From NCBI GenBank assembly GCA_019347945.1, contig JAHWKK010000001.1, forward strand, positions 193,299-257,298: a DNA stretch of 64,000 bases, given 5' to 3'. Below, piece after piece: positions 42,152 to 52,172 of this stretch. Position 1 is the first letter of the stretch. Every line of letters starts with the position of its first letter. This stretch comes from Acidobacteriota bacterium. GTDB taxonomy: Bacteria; Acidobacteriota; Thermoanaerobaculia; Gp7-AA8; JAHWKK01. The translations under genes and the position numbers were made by a program. The notes beneath the pieces were generated by a model, which ran no database searches, was not told where the DNA came from, and saw only the letters and a list, made by a program, of their open reading frames with translations.

Positions 42152-44483
42152 GGACCTTTCTCACGTAGTGTTTGGTCTCGTCGAAGTAGATCGTCGCGAG
42201 AAAGTAGTCGTCGCCGTCGCCGGGTGCCAGGCGAGACCAGAGCTTCGACTGTGCGGGACCGGCGTTGTACGCCGCTGCGGCCTTGTAGCGGTTGCCATCG
42301 AACTCTTTCATCAGGTCACCGACATAGCGTGCCCCGAGCCTGATGATCGTCTCGGGCTCGTAGAGATCTTCGGAGCGGAGACCTTCGAGTCCCAGCTTCT
42401 CTCCGATCTGGCGGGCGGTGAGGAAAATGAACTGGAGCAGTCCACGCGCGGCCGCGGGGGACTTCGCATTCGGGTCGAACCGCGATTCTTCCCGCATGAT
42501 CGAGATCAGCAGCCTCGGATCGGCACCATGTTCCTGCGACTCCTGCCAGATCAGATCCGAGAAATAGTCGGGGTAGAGAAGCTTCCGGATCTCGATTGGC
42601 AACAGATGAGGAGAGAAATCGTCGGGTACGCGATTCATCAGGATCTCGGCGGCGCGAACCGAAGGGCGCGTCCGGCCGCCGAGCCGGTCGACGATCGCCC
42701 GCGTGAGCGCAGACTCCAGGGAGTTGAGTGGGTAGAGGTCGTCGACGTAGCTGGCGGCTTCGTCGTACAGACCCATGGCGATCAGCCGCTCCCCTTTCGA
42801 TCCTCCCTCCAGTGGCAAGCTCGGCAGCTCCGCGGGTGTGGCGCGGAGAACCGCCGAGTATTGGGGAAAGAGCGCGTAGATCTGGCCCAGACGGAGAAGC
42901 TCGGGTACGGAATGGTCGGACAGAAGGACGATCTCTCGCTGGATGTCCCGCGCATCTCCCAACAGGCCGTCCTCGCGAGCCGTGGTGAGCGCGGTGCGGC
43001 GTCGCTCGATCGCAGCGTCCACCTGCTCGCGGATCTCCGGGACCTCGAAGCGTTCGTAGATGAAATGCTTGTAATGAGTGGCGACCGGCATTCTTAGAAC
43101 GTCGAGATATTCGTCGAGTGCGCCGAGGGGATTTTCCGATTCGAGGGCGCGACCTCTCCAGTAGAGAATCTCGGCTCGCTCGTACGGATCGAGCCGTCTT
43201 CGATCGATTCTTCCGAGCACTTCGAGTGCCTCGGTATTGCGGCCCGCAGCCACGCAGGCGACACCGTATGCGAGCGAGGCGTCGATGATCGTCTCGCCAC
43301 GCGGGAAGATCTTGCGGAGGTATTCGAGATCCGCGCGTGCGTCCGACCAGCGACCTCCCTTCGCGCGTGTCCGCATGCGCTGGGCGAGGGATGCGGCGGT
43401 CGAGTCGTAGCTCCCACGCACACGGATCGAGTCGGCCATCAGACTTTCGGCGACATCGTCGTTGCCCTGGAGCTGCGCGGCGCGGGAGGCGTGGTAGAAG
43501 AATCGCGACTGCCAGGCTCGCGAGCGCGCCACCCGGGCGGCGTACCGATAGGCTTCCTCGGCGCTTGCGAAGTCCTCGTTGAAGAAGTGCGCGCGGCCGA
43601 GCGCGAAGTTGATGTCGTCGAGCCTCCCCGGAATCGCCTGACGGAGGGGTCGCAGCAGCTCGATGGCGTGCCCGAAGTGGCGGTGGCTCGATGCGGTTCG
43701 AGCGATGAGGTACCGCTGCTCGGCGTTGAGCGAAGCGGCGACGTTCTCCCGCTCGAACAGCTCCAGAATGCGCTCCGCGGCATCGTCGGTATGGCGCCGG
43801 GCAAGAAGCGCGAGACCCGCACCGATTGCGGTGCTGCGATCCTCCTCGAAGAGTGCCACGATCGCCATGGCTTCGCTTTCCCGGCGGGTCGATTCCGGAA
43901 TGGCCGAAGGGAGCGATCGCACCCAGGAGAGTGCTGCGGAAGGGTCGGCGTGCTCGACGAGATAGGCGAGCTCTTCCTGGACGGCAGGAATGGCGTAAAT
44001 GGATCCGGCGTGTCCCTCGATGAGACGCCGCCGGTAGCGCGAGGCGTTCTCCTCGTCTCCGGTGCCATCGAGCGCTCGGGCGGCGTGGTAGAGGGCGAGC
44101 TGCGGATAGTCACCCTCCTCGATCTCCGGGTCGAGCAGATCGAGCGCTTCATCCCATTCCTCCGCCGCGGTCAGCGCCCGAGCGTGCAGGTAGCGCAGCT
44201 CGTGCTTCTCGTACGCCGTGGGATCGTTCGCGGCGAGCCATTCGAGCTCGTATGCGAGATCCGCCCAGGCGTCGCCCCGCGTCATCGCCGAGATCAGCTT
44301 CGTCCATTCTTCGGGTGGCGCCTCGAAAAGTCTCGGCTCCCGCTCGACCCCGACCGCATCGGCGATGCCGGTCAGCACATCCCCGCCGATGCGCCCCCGG
44401 CGGTAGGCGACGAACAGAGCAACGATCAGAATGATCGGGATGAGAATGCCTGCGGTTGTGAGAATCCAGGTTCTTCGGTTCAA
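42066..44483 (-). CDS. slt: Soluble lytic murein transglycosylase (Slt70-like)
   Basis: The 805-residue protein begins with an uncleaved-looking or signal-type membrane segment (residues 7-27). A long helical superhelix (about 50-620) built of TPR-like pairs follows. The SLT catalytic domain (about 640-790) has catalytic Glu in M-R-E-E-S-R-F-D-P-N-A-K-S, G-L-L-Q-F, Y-N-A-G-P and a terminal Y-V-R-K-V-L-N-S-Y-Q-R-Y. It cleaves peptidoglycan glycan strands to anhydromuropeptides in the periplasm. A TTG at 44483 overlapping the upstream stop (TTGA, 44480-44483) is the likely start. The 3' end is the source of the direct repeat found 15 kb away. Confidence 0.92.
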   Translation of the reverse strand: MNRRTWILTTAGILIPIILIVALFVAYRRGRIGGDVLTGIADAVGVEREPRLFEAPPEEWTKLISAMTRGDAWADLAYELEWLAANDPTAYEKHELRYLHARALTAAEEWDEALDLLDPEIEEGDYPQLALYHAARALDGTGDEENASRYRRRLIEGHAGSIYAIPAVQEELAYLVEHADPSAALSWVRSLPSAIPESTRRESEAMAIVALFEEDRSTAIGAGLALLARRHTDDAAERILELFERENVAASLNAEQRYLIARTASSHRHFGHAIELLRPLRQAIPGRLDDINFALGRAHFFNEDFASAEEAYRYAARVARSRAWQSRFFYHASRAAQLQGNDDVAESLMADSIRVRGSYDSTAASLAQRMRTRAKGGRWSDARADLEYLRKIFPRGETIIDASLAYGVACVAAGRNTEALEVLGRIDRRRLDPYERAEILYWRGRALESENPLGALDEYLDVLRMPVATHYKHFIYERFEVPEIREQVDAAIERRRTALTTAREDGLLGDARDIQREIVLLSDHSVPELLRLGQIYALFPQYSAVLRATPAELPSLPLEGGSKGERLIAMGLYDEAASYVDDLYPLNSLESALTRAIVDRLGGRTRPSVRAAEILMNRVPDDFSPHLLPIEIRKLLYPDYFSDLIWQESQEHGADPRLLISIMREESRFDPNAKSPAAARGLLQFIFLTARQIGEKLGLEGLRSEDLYEPETIIRLGARYVGDLMKEFDGNRYKAAAAYNAGPAQSKLWSRLAPGDGDDYFLATIYFDETKHYVRKVLNSYQRYAEIYGDSLFADARENPEQDLQ

Positions 44484-44935
44484 GGCCGATCTTTCCGGTC
44501 CAGGGTGCCGGAAATCAACGCATGCGGCGTTCGGCGGAGGATTTCACGCCTCGCGATCGGATAGCCCATCACCGTATCCACCACCATTCTTCGCCCCTCC
44601 TGATCGACGAGGATCAGAATCTTTCGGCGAATCTCGTGGACTTCGACGACGTCGCGCCACGACAGCCACCCGTCCGGCCGGCCGAACAGAGAGAGAAATC
44701 TGTTTCGGTACAGGAGTCCGTGGGGGCTGACATAGATGCGATCGCCGTAGTGCACGAGGGCTGATGCAATCGTTCCGAGCACCAGCAGGGTGAACCCGAG
44801 AAAAGGCAGGAATCCGATGTTCCCCGGACCTCTCGAGAGATAGTCGAACAGCAGAGCCGCGGACGCGAATACTGCAGCGCAGGAGATGATCCTGGCCACG
44901 GGTGTCCTGTCGAACACCAGGGTCGTTTTCGCCAT
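44480..44935 (-). CDS. Small PH-domain-like membrane protein
   Basis: From ATG 44935 the 151-residue protein has two hydrophobic helices (about residues 16-32 and 43-63), followed by a bacterial PH-like segment: Y-V-S-P-H-G-L-L-Y-R-N-R-F-L-S and W-L-S-W-R-D-V-V-E-V-H-E-I. Such proteins are inner-membrane proteins of unknown function. A longer GTG start at 45022 would add 29 residues of mixed composition; I prefer the ATG. It is translationally coupled to slt through a 4-bp overlap. Confidence 0.65.
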   Translation of the reverse strand: MAKTTLVFDRTPVARIISCAAVFASAALLFDYLSRGPGNIGFLPFLGFTLLVLGTIASALVHYGDRIYVSPHGLLYRNRFLSLFGRPDGWLSWRDVVEVHEIRRKILILVDQEGRRMVVDTVMGYPIARREILRRTPHALISGTLDRKDRP

Positions 44936-45119
44936 ATCGAGCTCGGCCACGGGGTCGTTCAGTTCAAAATCAGTTCCCGCTTTCTTTTCCACGATTACTG
45001 CAACGACTGAGTGGCCGGACACATTCGCCAGAATGACTGGCAGTGCGGAAGGGTTAGAGAGCCAAACCTTCGTGGCGGGGGCCGCGTGACCCCCAACCGA
45101 GACCGGGAGATTCGATCAG

Positions 45120-46823
<1,704 letters not shown>

Positions 46824-46825
46824 GG

Positions 46826-46893
46826 AGAGACGAGCGGCGAGCGACGAGTGGCGAGTGACGAGTGGTGAGTGGCGAGTGCGAGAGAGACCAGAG
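46826..46893 (+). repeat. Heptad array, unit GAGTGRC, directly after proS
   Basis: Starting 3 bp after the proS stop the sequence runs in 7-bp steps: GACGAGC, GGCGAGC, GACGAGT, GGCGAGT, GACGAGT, GGTGAGT, GGCGAGT. It is a different unit from the ATCAGGG arrays but has the same period. A short inverted run follows at 46965-46987. Confidence 0.8.
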
Positions 46894-46964
46894 GCGAGGG
46901 AAGGATGGCTCACTCCTTCCGCCGTGGTTGAAGAGATCGCGAGCGAAGCGAGCGCACCATCCGT

Positions 46965-46987
46965 TCGTCCCTCGTCCCTCGTCGTAC
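46965..46987 (-). repeat. Short inverted heptad run (GACGAGG)
   Basis: On the plus strand TTCGTCCCTCGTCCCTCGTC is three 7-bp units in the opposite orientation to the array at 46826-46893, after a ~70-bp spacer. It lies upstream of the porin gene and 93 bp before its ATG. Confidence 0.65.
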
Positions 46988-47079
46988 ATTCCATTTACCA
47001 CCCATCCGGTCGCTTTCTCCGTTCTTCTCTCTTCTCTCTCGCAATGGGACCGGTTAGCATTACCGGCCAGGAGGATCGG

Positions 47080-48498
47080 ATGAAAAAGTACGGGGTGATT
47101 GTCTGCGCGGTTGCGCTGGTTTGTGGAGGGGCTTTTGCTCAGAACTCGGACATCGAGGCACTGTCGGGTGTGCAGTTCGACTTCGGGAATCCGGGTGCTC
47201 GAGCGATGGGAATGGGGGGAGCTTTTCTGGGGCTGGCTGACGACGCGTCTGCCGCGGAGGCCAATCCGGCCGGATTGACCATTCTGAGAACTCCGGAGAT
47301 CTCGCTCGAAGTCAGGCATTTTCTGATGCAGCAGGATCTTCCCGTGACCGGCACAGTTCCGGACATCATGGACGCTCCCTTCAAGGAGTGGAGCCGAACC
47401 GCCGAGATTCAGTTTGCGAGCATCGTCCTTCCCCTCGGTAACTGGGCGATCGCGGGCTACTACCATCACCCCGTCAACTACACCAATCAGGGAGCGGTTC
47501 TGCCCGAGTTCGACGCGCTGGGTCAGGTGACCAGACCGCTTCCGAACTTCTTTTTCAGCAGCGGTGATCCGATCGGCAGCGTCGGCCCCATCTCGGAGGA
47601 CGAATGCTTCCGGCGCCAGGACGAAATGGGTGAGATCTGCTTCGAAGGAACGGTCTTTCCGTTCGTCACGGCGGTCGAGATCGATCTGAAGACAATGGGT
47701 CTTTCGCTCGCGTGGGAGTCCGGACCACTTTCGCTCGGCGCTACGGCGCGATACCAGAGATTGCGCGAAGCAGCATTCACGACTCGGGCGGATCCGGTCT
47801 TTTTCGAGCCGACGTCAGTGCTCGTCCAGGCGACCTTCAACGAAGAGTTCGAACCGGACTGGGAGGACGACCTCACCTTTGCGGCCGGATTCAAATGGGT
47901 TCTGCGCGACGGGCTCAGTTTCGGCGGGGTCTACAAGCAGGGGCCGGAGTTCCCGGCGCCGGTATTTCTCGGAGTGGCTGGACAGGTGGATTTCGACGAG
48001 TTCGCGGATGTGATGTTCAACGTGCCCGATTCCTACGGTGTCGGTCTCTCCTGGCGCCCGACGCCGGTCCTGACCATCAACCTCGATGCGATCGAAGTTA
48101 AGTACTCCGATCTCTCCTCTGACCTGATCGCGACGACCGCGTACACGACGGCGAATGACTTCCGGGCGGAGGACGCGACCGAACTGCGAATCGGTGGCGA
48201 GTACTTTTTCACCACAAGAATCCCGGTTGCGATCCGGGCAGGATACTGGAAGGAGCCGGGACACACGCTCGAGTACGTTGGCCCCAACACCTGTACTGAT
48301 GCGGCCGTCCCCGACAACGAGCGGATCAATTGCGTTGCGCAGCGGATCACCGCGGGGATCCTCTTCCCCGAGCCGGTAGACCAGGATCACAGATCCATCG
48401 GAATCGGGCTCGCATGGCCGAGCTTTCAGATCGACGCGGCGTACGACACGTCGGACAAATTCAAGGTCGGGTCGATCACCGCGGTTTATCGGTTCTGA
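47080..48498 (+). CDS. Outer-membrane protein, OmpP1/FadL family
   Basis: The 472-residue protein has a signal peptide (residues 1-20, ending G-G-A-F-A, then Q-N-S-D) and the FadL-family N-terminal plug/strand signature: G-N-P-G-A-R-A-M-G-M-G-G-A-F-L-G-L-A-D-D-A-S-A-A-E-A-N-P-A-G-L in part. Alternating hydrophobic/polar strands continue to a C-terminal Phe (A-V-Y-R-F), typical of beta barrels. FadL-type channels take up hydrophobic molecules such as fatty acids. ATG 47080 is supported by an AGGAGG Shine-Dalgarno; the frame extends upstream into proS but that part is not protein-like. A strong terminator follows. Confidence 0.88.
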   Translation: MKKYGVIVCAVALVCGGAFAQNSDIEALSGVQFDFGNPGARAMGMGGAFLGLADDASAAEANPAGLTILRTPEISLEVRHFLMQQDLPVTGTVPDIMDAPFKEWSRTAEIQFASIVLPLGNWAIAGYYHHPVNYTNQGAVLPEFDALGQVTRPLPNFFFSSGDPIGSVGPISEDECFRRQDEMGEICFEGTVFPFVTAVEIDLKTMGLSLAWESGPLSLGATARYQRLREAAFTTRADPVFFEPTSVLVQATFNEEFEPDWEDDLTFAAGFKWVLRDGLSFGGVYKQGPEFPAPVFLGVAGQVDFDEFADVMFNVPDSYGVGLSWRPTPVLTINLDAIEVKYSDLSSDLIATTAYTTANDFRAEDATELRIGGEYFFTTRIPVAIRAGYWKEPGHTLEYVGPNTCTDAAVPDNERINCVAQRITAGILFPEPVDQDHRSIGIGLAWPSFQIDAAYDTSDKFKVGSITAVYRF

Positions 48499-48520
48499 CG
48501 CCTGCAGAAACGACGATCGA

Positions 48521-48548
48521 AAGGCGGCCTGTTCGGGCCGCCTTTTTT
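48521..48548 (+). terminator. Rho-independent terminator after the FadL-like gene
   Basis: A perfect 9-bp stem AAGGCGGCC / GGCCGCCTT with a 6-nt loop (TGTTCG) is followed by a run of six T, ending just before the next gene. It ends the porin transcript and separates it from the luciferase-like gene. Confidence 0.92.
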
Positions 48549-48569
48549 CTTCCCCGTTAGAATGCGGCA

Positions 48570-49778
48570 ATGCAGTTCGATATCTTCTTCTCCATCTCTC
48601 AAACCGAGGTCGACGGAATCATTCCGGGCGAGCGCGAGATGCTCACGAATTTCTTCGACCAGGTCCGGCTTGCGGACGAGCTCGGATTCGGCACGGCCTG
48701 GATTGCAGAGAGTCATCTCTCGACCGAAGTACAGAAGCGGAACCCGGGAGCCGTGATCCCCCACTTCCAGGGAGAGATCGGGCTCAACACCGACATTCTG
48801 CAGTTTGCACATCGAATCTTCGCCACGACGAAACGGATTCACGTGGGCTCCGCGATCCTCAACATCCTGGCCAACGGCGGACCGATCGCGGCGGCCGAGC
48901 GGATCAGGACTTTTCTCGCACTGCACGGGCTCGAAGCGGACGAGTCGAGACTTCTGAACATCGGGTTCGCATCGGGCCGCTTTCCATTCATCAACGTCCC
49001 CTATGGAGTGGTTCCCCGCTCGCCGGTCGAGCTCGCGGCCTGGCCCGTGATGAAAAACAAGATCTTCCGGCAGGCTGCGGAGATCTTTCTCCGGTTGCTG
49101 CGCGGCGATGTGCTGAGCTCGGACGAGATCGAACCGAGCGTCCTGGAACGGGTCGACTTCCGCTCCGATGAGGAGTGGCAGAGAACTCTGGACGCATGGG
49201 GTCACGCGACCGGCCGGATCGAGCTGCCGCCGTGGTGGCGCTTTCCGTGGCTCGAGATCGTTCCACGGGACGTCCGCCTCGATCTTCTGCGCCTTCTGAT
49301 CGGTTCGCACGACCCTTCCGTTCAGGTTTTCGCCAACCGTTTTCTGCCCGTGGGCGTGTTCAATCTCTCGATCACTCCCGGAAAGGAGATCGAGGAGACA
49401 AACGAGCGGATGGCGACCGCCTATCACCCGAAGGGAGGTGGCTGGAAGCGGGGTTACATGCCGCGGACGGTTCTCGTCTTCATCAACGAGGAGAAGGGAC
49501 TGTCGAAAGAGGAGAAGCTCGTTGCGGCGGCTGATGAAGCGAAATCGGCGCTGTCGAACTACTGGAAGGCTCTGCAGGGCACTCTCGATCCCGAACGTGT
49601 GGCAAAGGCGACGGACAATGCGCTCGTCGGAGATGCCGCGACGATCGTCGAGCAGGCGAGCGAGCGCTTCGATCCGGAGGACCGCCTCATGCTCTGGTTC
49701 GACTTCAACAACCACGACAACGAGCGGGTGAAACGCAACATGAAAGCTTTCATGGAGAAGGTGGCTCCGGAGATCTGA
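48570..49778 (+). CDS. Luciferase-like (LLM class) flavin-dependent monooxygenase
   Basis: The 402-residue protein has the bacterial-luciferase/LLM TIM-barrel pattern: M-Q-F-D-I-F-F-S at the start, A-D-E-L-G-F-G-T-A-W-I-A-E-S-H, the second-strand T-K-R-I-H-V-G-S-A-I-L, P-I-A-A-A-E-R-I-R-T, and N-I-G-F-A-S-G-R-F-P-F. Members use FMN (or F420) to oxygenate alkanes, thiolesters or aromatic substrates; the substrate is unknown. It is somewhat longer than typical (~340), with the extra length in the middle (residues ~200-240). It converges on the hydrolase gene with a 14-bp gap. Confidence 0.87.
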   Translation: MQFDIFFSISQTEVDGIIPGEREMLTNFFDQVRLADELGFGTAWIAESHLSTEVQKRNPGAVIPHFQGEIGLNTDILQFAHRIFATTKRIHVGSAILNILANGGPIAAAERIRTFLALHGLEADESRLLNIGFASGRFPFINVPYGVVPRSPVELAAWPVMKNKIFRQAAEIFLRLLRGDVLSSDEIEPSVLERVDFRSDEEWQRTLDAWGHATGRIELPPWWRFPWLEIVPRDVRLDLLRLLIGSHDPSVQVFANRFLPVGVFNLSITPGKEIEETNERMATAYHPKGGGWKRGYMPRTVLVFINEEKGLSKEEKLVAAADEAKSALSNYWKALQGTLDPERVAKATDNALVGDAATIVEQASERFDPEDRLMLWFDFNNHDNERVKRNMKAFMEKVAPEI

Positions 49779-49793
49779 CCCGCTGTGCCGTGA

Positions 49794-51092
49794 TCATTCA
49801 GGATCGACGACGTTGGCGCGAAGCCACGTGACGAGCTCGCGGAGAAAGTCGGAGTTGATGCCTGTCCACACGGTCTCCGGATCATCATCGACGTTCAGCG
49901 GGCCCTCCAGCGTGTGACTCGCGTCGGGATACACCCTGAGCACGCTCGCGTCCGCGGCCGCTTCGCTCATCAGCCACTCGAACAGCGGACGGTTCATCGA
50001 TGCGGGCGTGGTCCGGTCCTCTGATCCCCAGGCGAGAAACATCGGCGCGTCGATCCGCGAGATCAGCTCGAGCGGATCGAAGCCGAGCTGCGCGCGGAAC
50101 CAGTCGAGATCCTCGGGAACTTCCGGGATTCGAACGCGCTCACCCCACGGGGAATCGGCAGCCTCTCTGCTCGCGGCTTCCAGCCGGGGCCAGTCGGCCG
50201 GATGTCTGGCGGCGTGAAAGTAGATGCGCATGTAGGCGAGGGCGGCCTGGATGTCCTCCTCGGGTTCCCCGGAGGCCCGCATTCTCGCCTCGAGCGCCTG
50301 CAGGTCCTGCTGCGCGACATCGACGGTGGCAGTGCCGATACCGACGATGAACGCGATTCTCGGATCTCGAGCTGCCGCCTCCAGCGCGATCCACCCTCCC
50401 CGCGATTTGGAGAGCACCCCGATGCGGTGGGCGTCGATCCGGTCATCGAGAACGAGTTGATCGACCGCCGCAAGTACGTCGGCCGCGTGGTCGGGAATCG
50501 TGAAGAGGGTCCCATGCGCGGTGAGCTCGTCGTCGGCTCTGCGATCGTAGGCGAGCGAAGCGATGCCGATGCGGGCGAGATGATCCGACCAGGAGGTGTA
50601 GGAGAGATTGTCGCGCGTCGGGTTGGTCGAGCCCGCCAGCAGAATGGCAACCGGGAACGGACCTTCGCCGGGTGGCAGCGTTAGGGTTCCACCGATCGGA
50701 GGACTGAACGCGCCGAGCTCGATCTCCCGGGTCACGACGCGAAACGGAAGAGCCGGGTGGAGAGCGATGGTGATCTCGGCACCGGAGCTCGTGGTGCGGG
50801 TTGCCCCCATCTTCCCATCGTTCAACCGGAGCTTGTAGGTTCCGAGTCCGAGCGGCATCTCGACCTTCAGCGCGTCTCCTTCGACTTCGGCCGCCGCGGG
50901 CTGGTTGGCGAAGACGAACTGCGGATAATCGACCGTCACGACCGGGTCGGCGCCGGGATCGATCGTCATCCGTACGTCGAGCGGCTCGTCCGCATAGTGA
51001 AGCTGCCCCTCCCAGCTTCCGGCGAAGTCGGCGAGCTCCTCCCCCTGTGCACCGAAGGAAAGCAGGACGAGTAGAAGCAGCAGAGGTCGCAT
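49794..51092 (-). CDS. Secreted alpha/beta hydrolase
   Basis: From ATG 51092 (AAGGAG Shine-Dalgarno 5 bp upstream) the 432-residue protein has a signal peptide (R-P-L-L-L-L-L-V-L-L-S-F-G-A-Q-G), a beta-rich N-terminal domain (about 20-125), and an alpha/beta-hydrolase domain. The oxyanion/nucleophile region is I-G-V-L-S-K-S-R-G-G-W, so the nucleophile Ser sits in S-x-S-R-G-G. A late Asp (W-G-S-E-D-R-T-T) and His (Y-P-D-A-S-H-T-L) complete a plausible triad. It resembles secreted BAAT/dienelactone-hydrolase-type esterases or peptidases; substrate unknown. Confidence 0.85.
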   Translation of the reverse strand: MRPLLLLLVLLSFGAQGEELADFAGSWEGQLHYADEPLDVRMTIDPGADPVVTVDYPQFVFANQPAAAEVEGDALKVEMPLGLGTYKLRLNDGKMGATRTTSSGAEITIALHPALPFRVVTREIELGAFSPPIGGTLTLPPGEGPFPVAILLAGSTNPTRDNLSYTSWSDHLARIGIASLAYDRRADDELTAHGTLFTIPDHAADVLAAVDQLVLDDRIDAHRIGVLSKSRGGWIALEAAARDPRIAFIVGIGTATVDVAQQDLQALEARMRASGEPEEDIQAALAYMRIYFHAARHPADWPRLEAASREAADSPWGERVRIPEVPEDLDWFRAQLGFDPLELISRIDAPMFLAWGSEDRTTPASMNRPLFEWLMSEAAADASVLRVYPDASHTLEGPLNVDDDPETVWTGINSDFLRELVTWLRANVVDPE

Positions 51093-51179
51093 TGGAATCT
51101 CCTTCATTCCAGTTACGCATCAGAGCTCGAAACGTTGCGATCGATCCGAATTCTCTCCGACATTCATCGTTGTAAGCTT

Positions 51180-51467
51180 ATGGCCGGAATGACCGGGCGG
51201 CCCTTTCTCGAGATGACGTCGAAGATGATCAGCGGCGAGATTCCTCCGCCTCCGGTCGCTTCGCTGATCGGATTCGGGATGGAATCGGTCGGCGACGGTA
51301 AGGCGGTCGCCGTCCTCGATGCCAGCGAACGTCACGCGAACCCGATGGGGACTCTTCACGGGGGGATTCTGTGCGACCTCGCCGATGCGGCGATGGGGAT
51401 GGCATGGGCGAGCGAGCTCGAAGAGGGGGAGTCGTTCACCACCCTGGAGGTGAGAGAAGAAGAGTGA
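51180..51467 (+). pseudogene. PaaI-type hotdog thioesterase, truncated by a heptad-repeat array
   Basis: From ATG 51180 the product is 95 residues and reads as the first part of a PaaI/YdiI-type thioesterase: H-A-N-P-M-G-T-L-H-G-G-I-L-C-D-L-A-D-A-A-M-G, with the Asn/His-Gly-Gly and Asp of the active site. After S-F-T-T-L-E-V the frame runs into the GAGTGAA array and stops within a few codons. Full members have ~130-150 residues, so the second half of the hotdog fold is missing. It is therefore probably inactive, unless it works as a fragment. Confidence 0.75.
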
Positions 51468-51560
51468 AGGGTGAAGAGTGAAGAGTGAAGAGAGAAGAGA
51501 GAGAAGAGTGAAGAGCGAAGGGTGAGACTGTCGAGGTCTTTTCCTTCACTCTTCACTCGT
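51455..51560. repeat. Heptad array, unit GAGTGAA, within the thioesterase 3' end
   Basis: Repeating 7-bp steps GAGTGAA/GGGTGAA/GAGAGAA/GAGCGAA occupy 51455-51522. An inverted piece (CTTCACTCTTCACTC) sits at 51545-51559. The array begins where homology to PaaI thioesterases is lost and supplies the frame's stop. Confidence 0.88.
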
Positions 51561-51574
51561 CAACAACGCGCCGG

Positions 51575-51665
51575 GCTCAGAATGACGAGTTTTGCCTTTG
51601 TGTGGAAGCGACGATCATGGACGAATGTTTAACTCTCGCGAAACGAACCCCTCGTCATCCTGAGC
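51575..51665. repeat. Inverted repeat GCTCAGRATGACGAG inside the array region
   Basis: GCTCAGAATGACGAG (51575-51589) and CTCGTCATCCTGAGC (51651-51665) are inverted copies with one mismatch, separated by ~61 bp. The second arm runs on into GAAGGATCT-like sequence resembling a dispersed motif I recall from several bacterial genomes. No coding frame is convincing between the arms. It could form a hairpin or be a MITE-like element. Confidence 0.65.
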
Positions 51666-51750
51666 CGCCGAAGGACGGCGAAGGATCTGGGGGCAGGCTC
51701 GTGACTGAAGGTGAGAGTATCGAGAGGTTACCTTCACGGTGTCTCTTTTT

Positions 51751-51797
51751 CACTCTTCACTCTTCACTCTTCACTCTTCACTCTTCACTCTTCACTA
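51751..51797 (-). repeat. Heptad array (GAGTGAA units), inverted, abutting the TIGR02588-like stop
   Basis: On the plus strand this is CACTCTT repeated six times in perfect register, the reverse complement of the array at 51455-51522. It runs directly into the stop codon (TAG, 51795-51797 on the minus strand) of the next gene, so the array again begins at a gene's 3' end. Confidence 0.9.
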
Positions 51798-52172
51798 CGG
51801 ATGCTGGTAGCCGCGGACCGTGGCGGTCAGCCGACCTTTTCGCGGATCGTTCCGAAAGCCGACCGTTCCGTGACGCACCGAATGATAGGGGATGTAGGCC
51901 ACGGTCATCTCCGCGATCTCCGGCTCTTCCCCCGCCATCTCGAGCTTGATCTCGACGTGAACCCGTTCGGCCGTCCTGTCGCCGCGATTGAAAACCGCGA
52001 GCACGACGTCGTAGCCGGCCCCATTTTCTCTGATCTCACGGACTTCCGCGGAGAGTGATGCATCACGGTCCGGGTTGGTCAGCGCAAGCCACGAGAGGTA
52101 CCCGAACGTCGATACGACGATGATCGTGCTGATCGCGAGGGTGACCCACTCCAGCCAGTTCTTGTCTTTCAT
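51795..52172 (-). CDS. TIGR02588-like single-pass membrane protein
   Basis: The 125-residue protein has one N-terminal membrane helix (about residues 9-31, W-V-T-L-A-I-S-T-I-I-V-V-S-T-F-G-Y) and an extracytoplasmic immunoglobulin-like beta domain: Y-D-V-V-L-A-V-F-N-R-G-D-R-T-A-E-R-V-H-V. It resembles the TIGR02588 family, which is found next to TIGR02587 membrane proteins; function unknown. Its ATG overlaps the stop of that partner by 4 bp (52169-52172). The stop codon is immediately followed by a heptad array. Confidence 0.65.
   Translation of the reverse strand: MKDKNWLEWVTLAISTIIVVSTFGYLSWLALTNPDRDASLSAEVREIRENGAGYDVVLAVFNRGDRTAERVHVEIKLEMAGEEPEIAEMTVAYIPYHSVRHGTVGFRNDPRKGRLTATVRGYQHP

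Noticed and set aside
45030-45119. Possible tRNA or riboswitch before proS (GC-rich inverted segments)
   Set aside because: No acceptor/T-arm consensus and no T-box features; only a short GC-rich inverted repeat.
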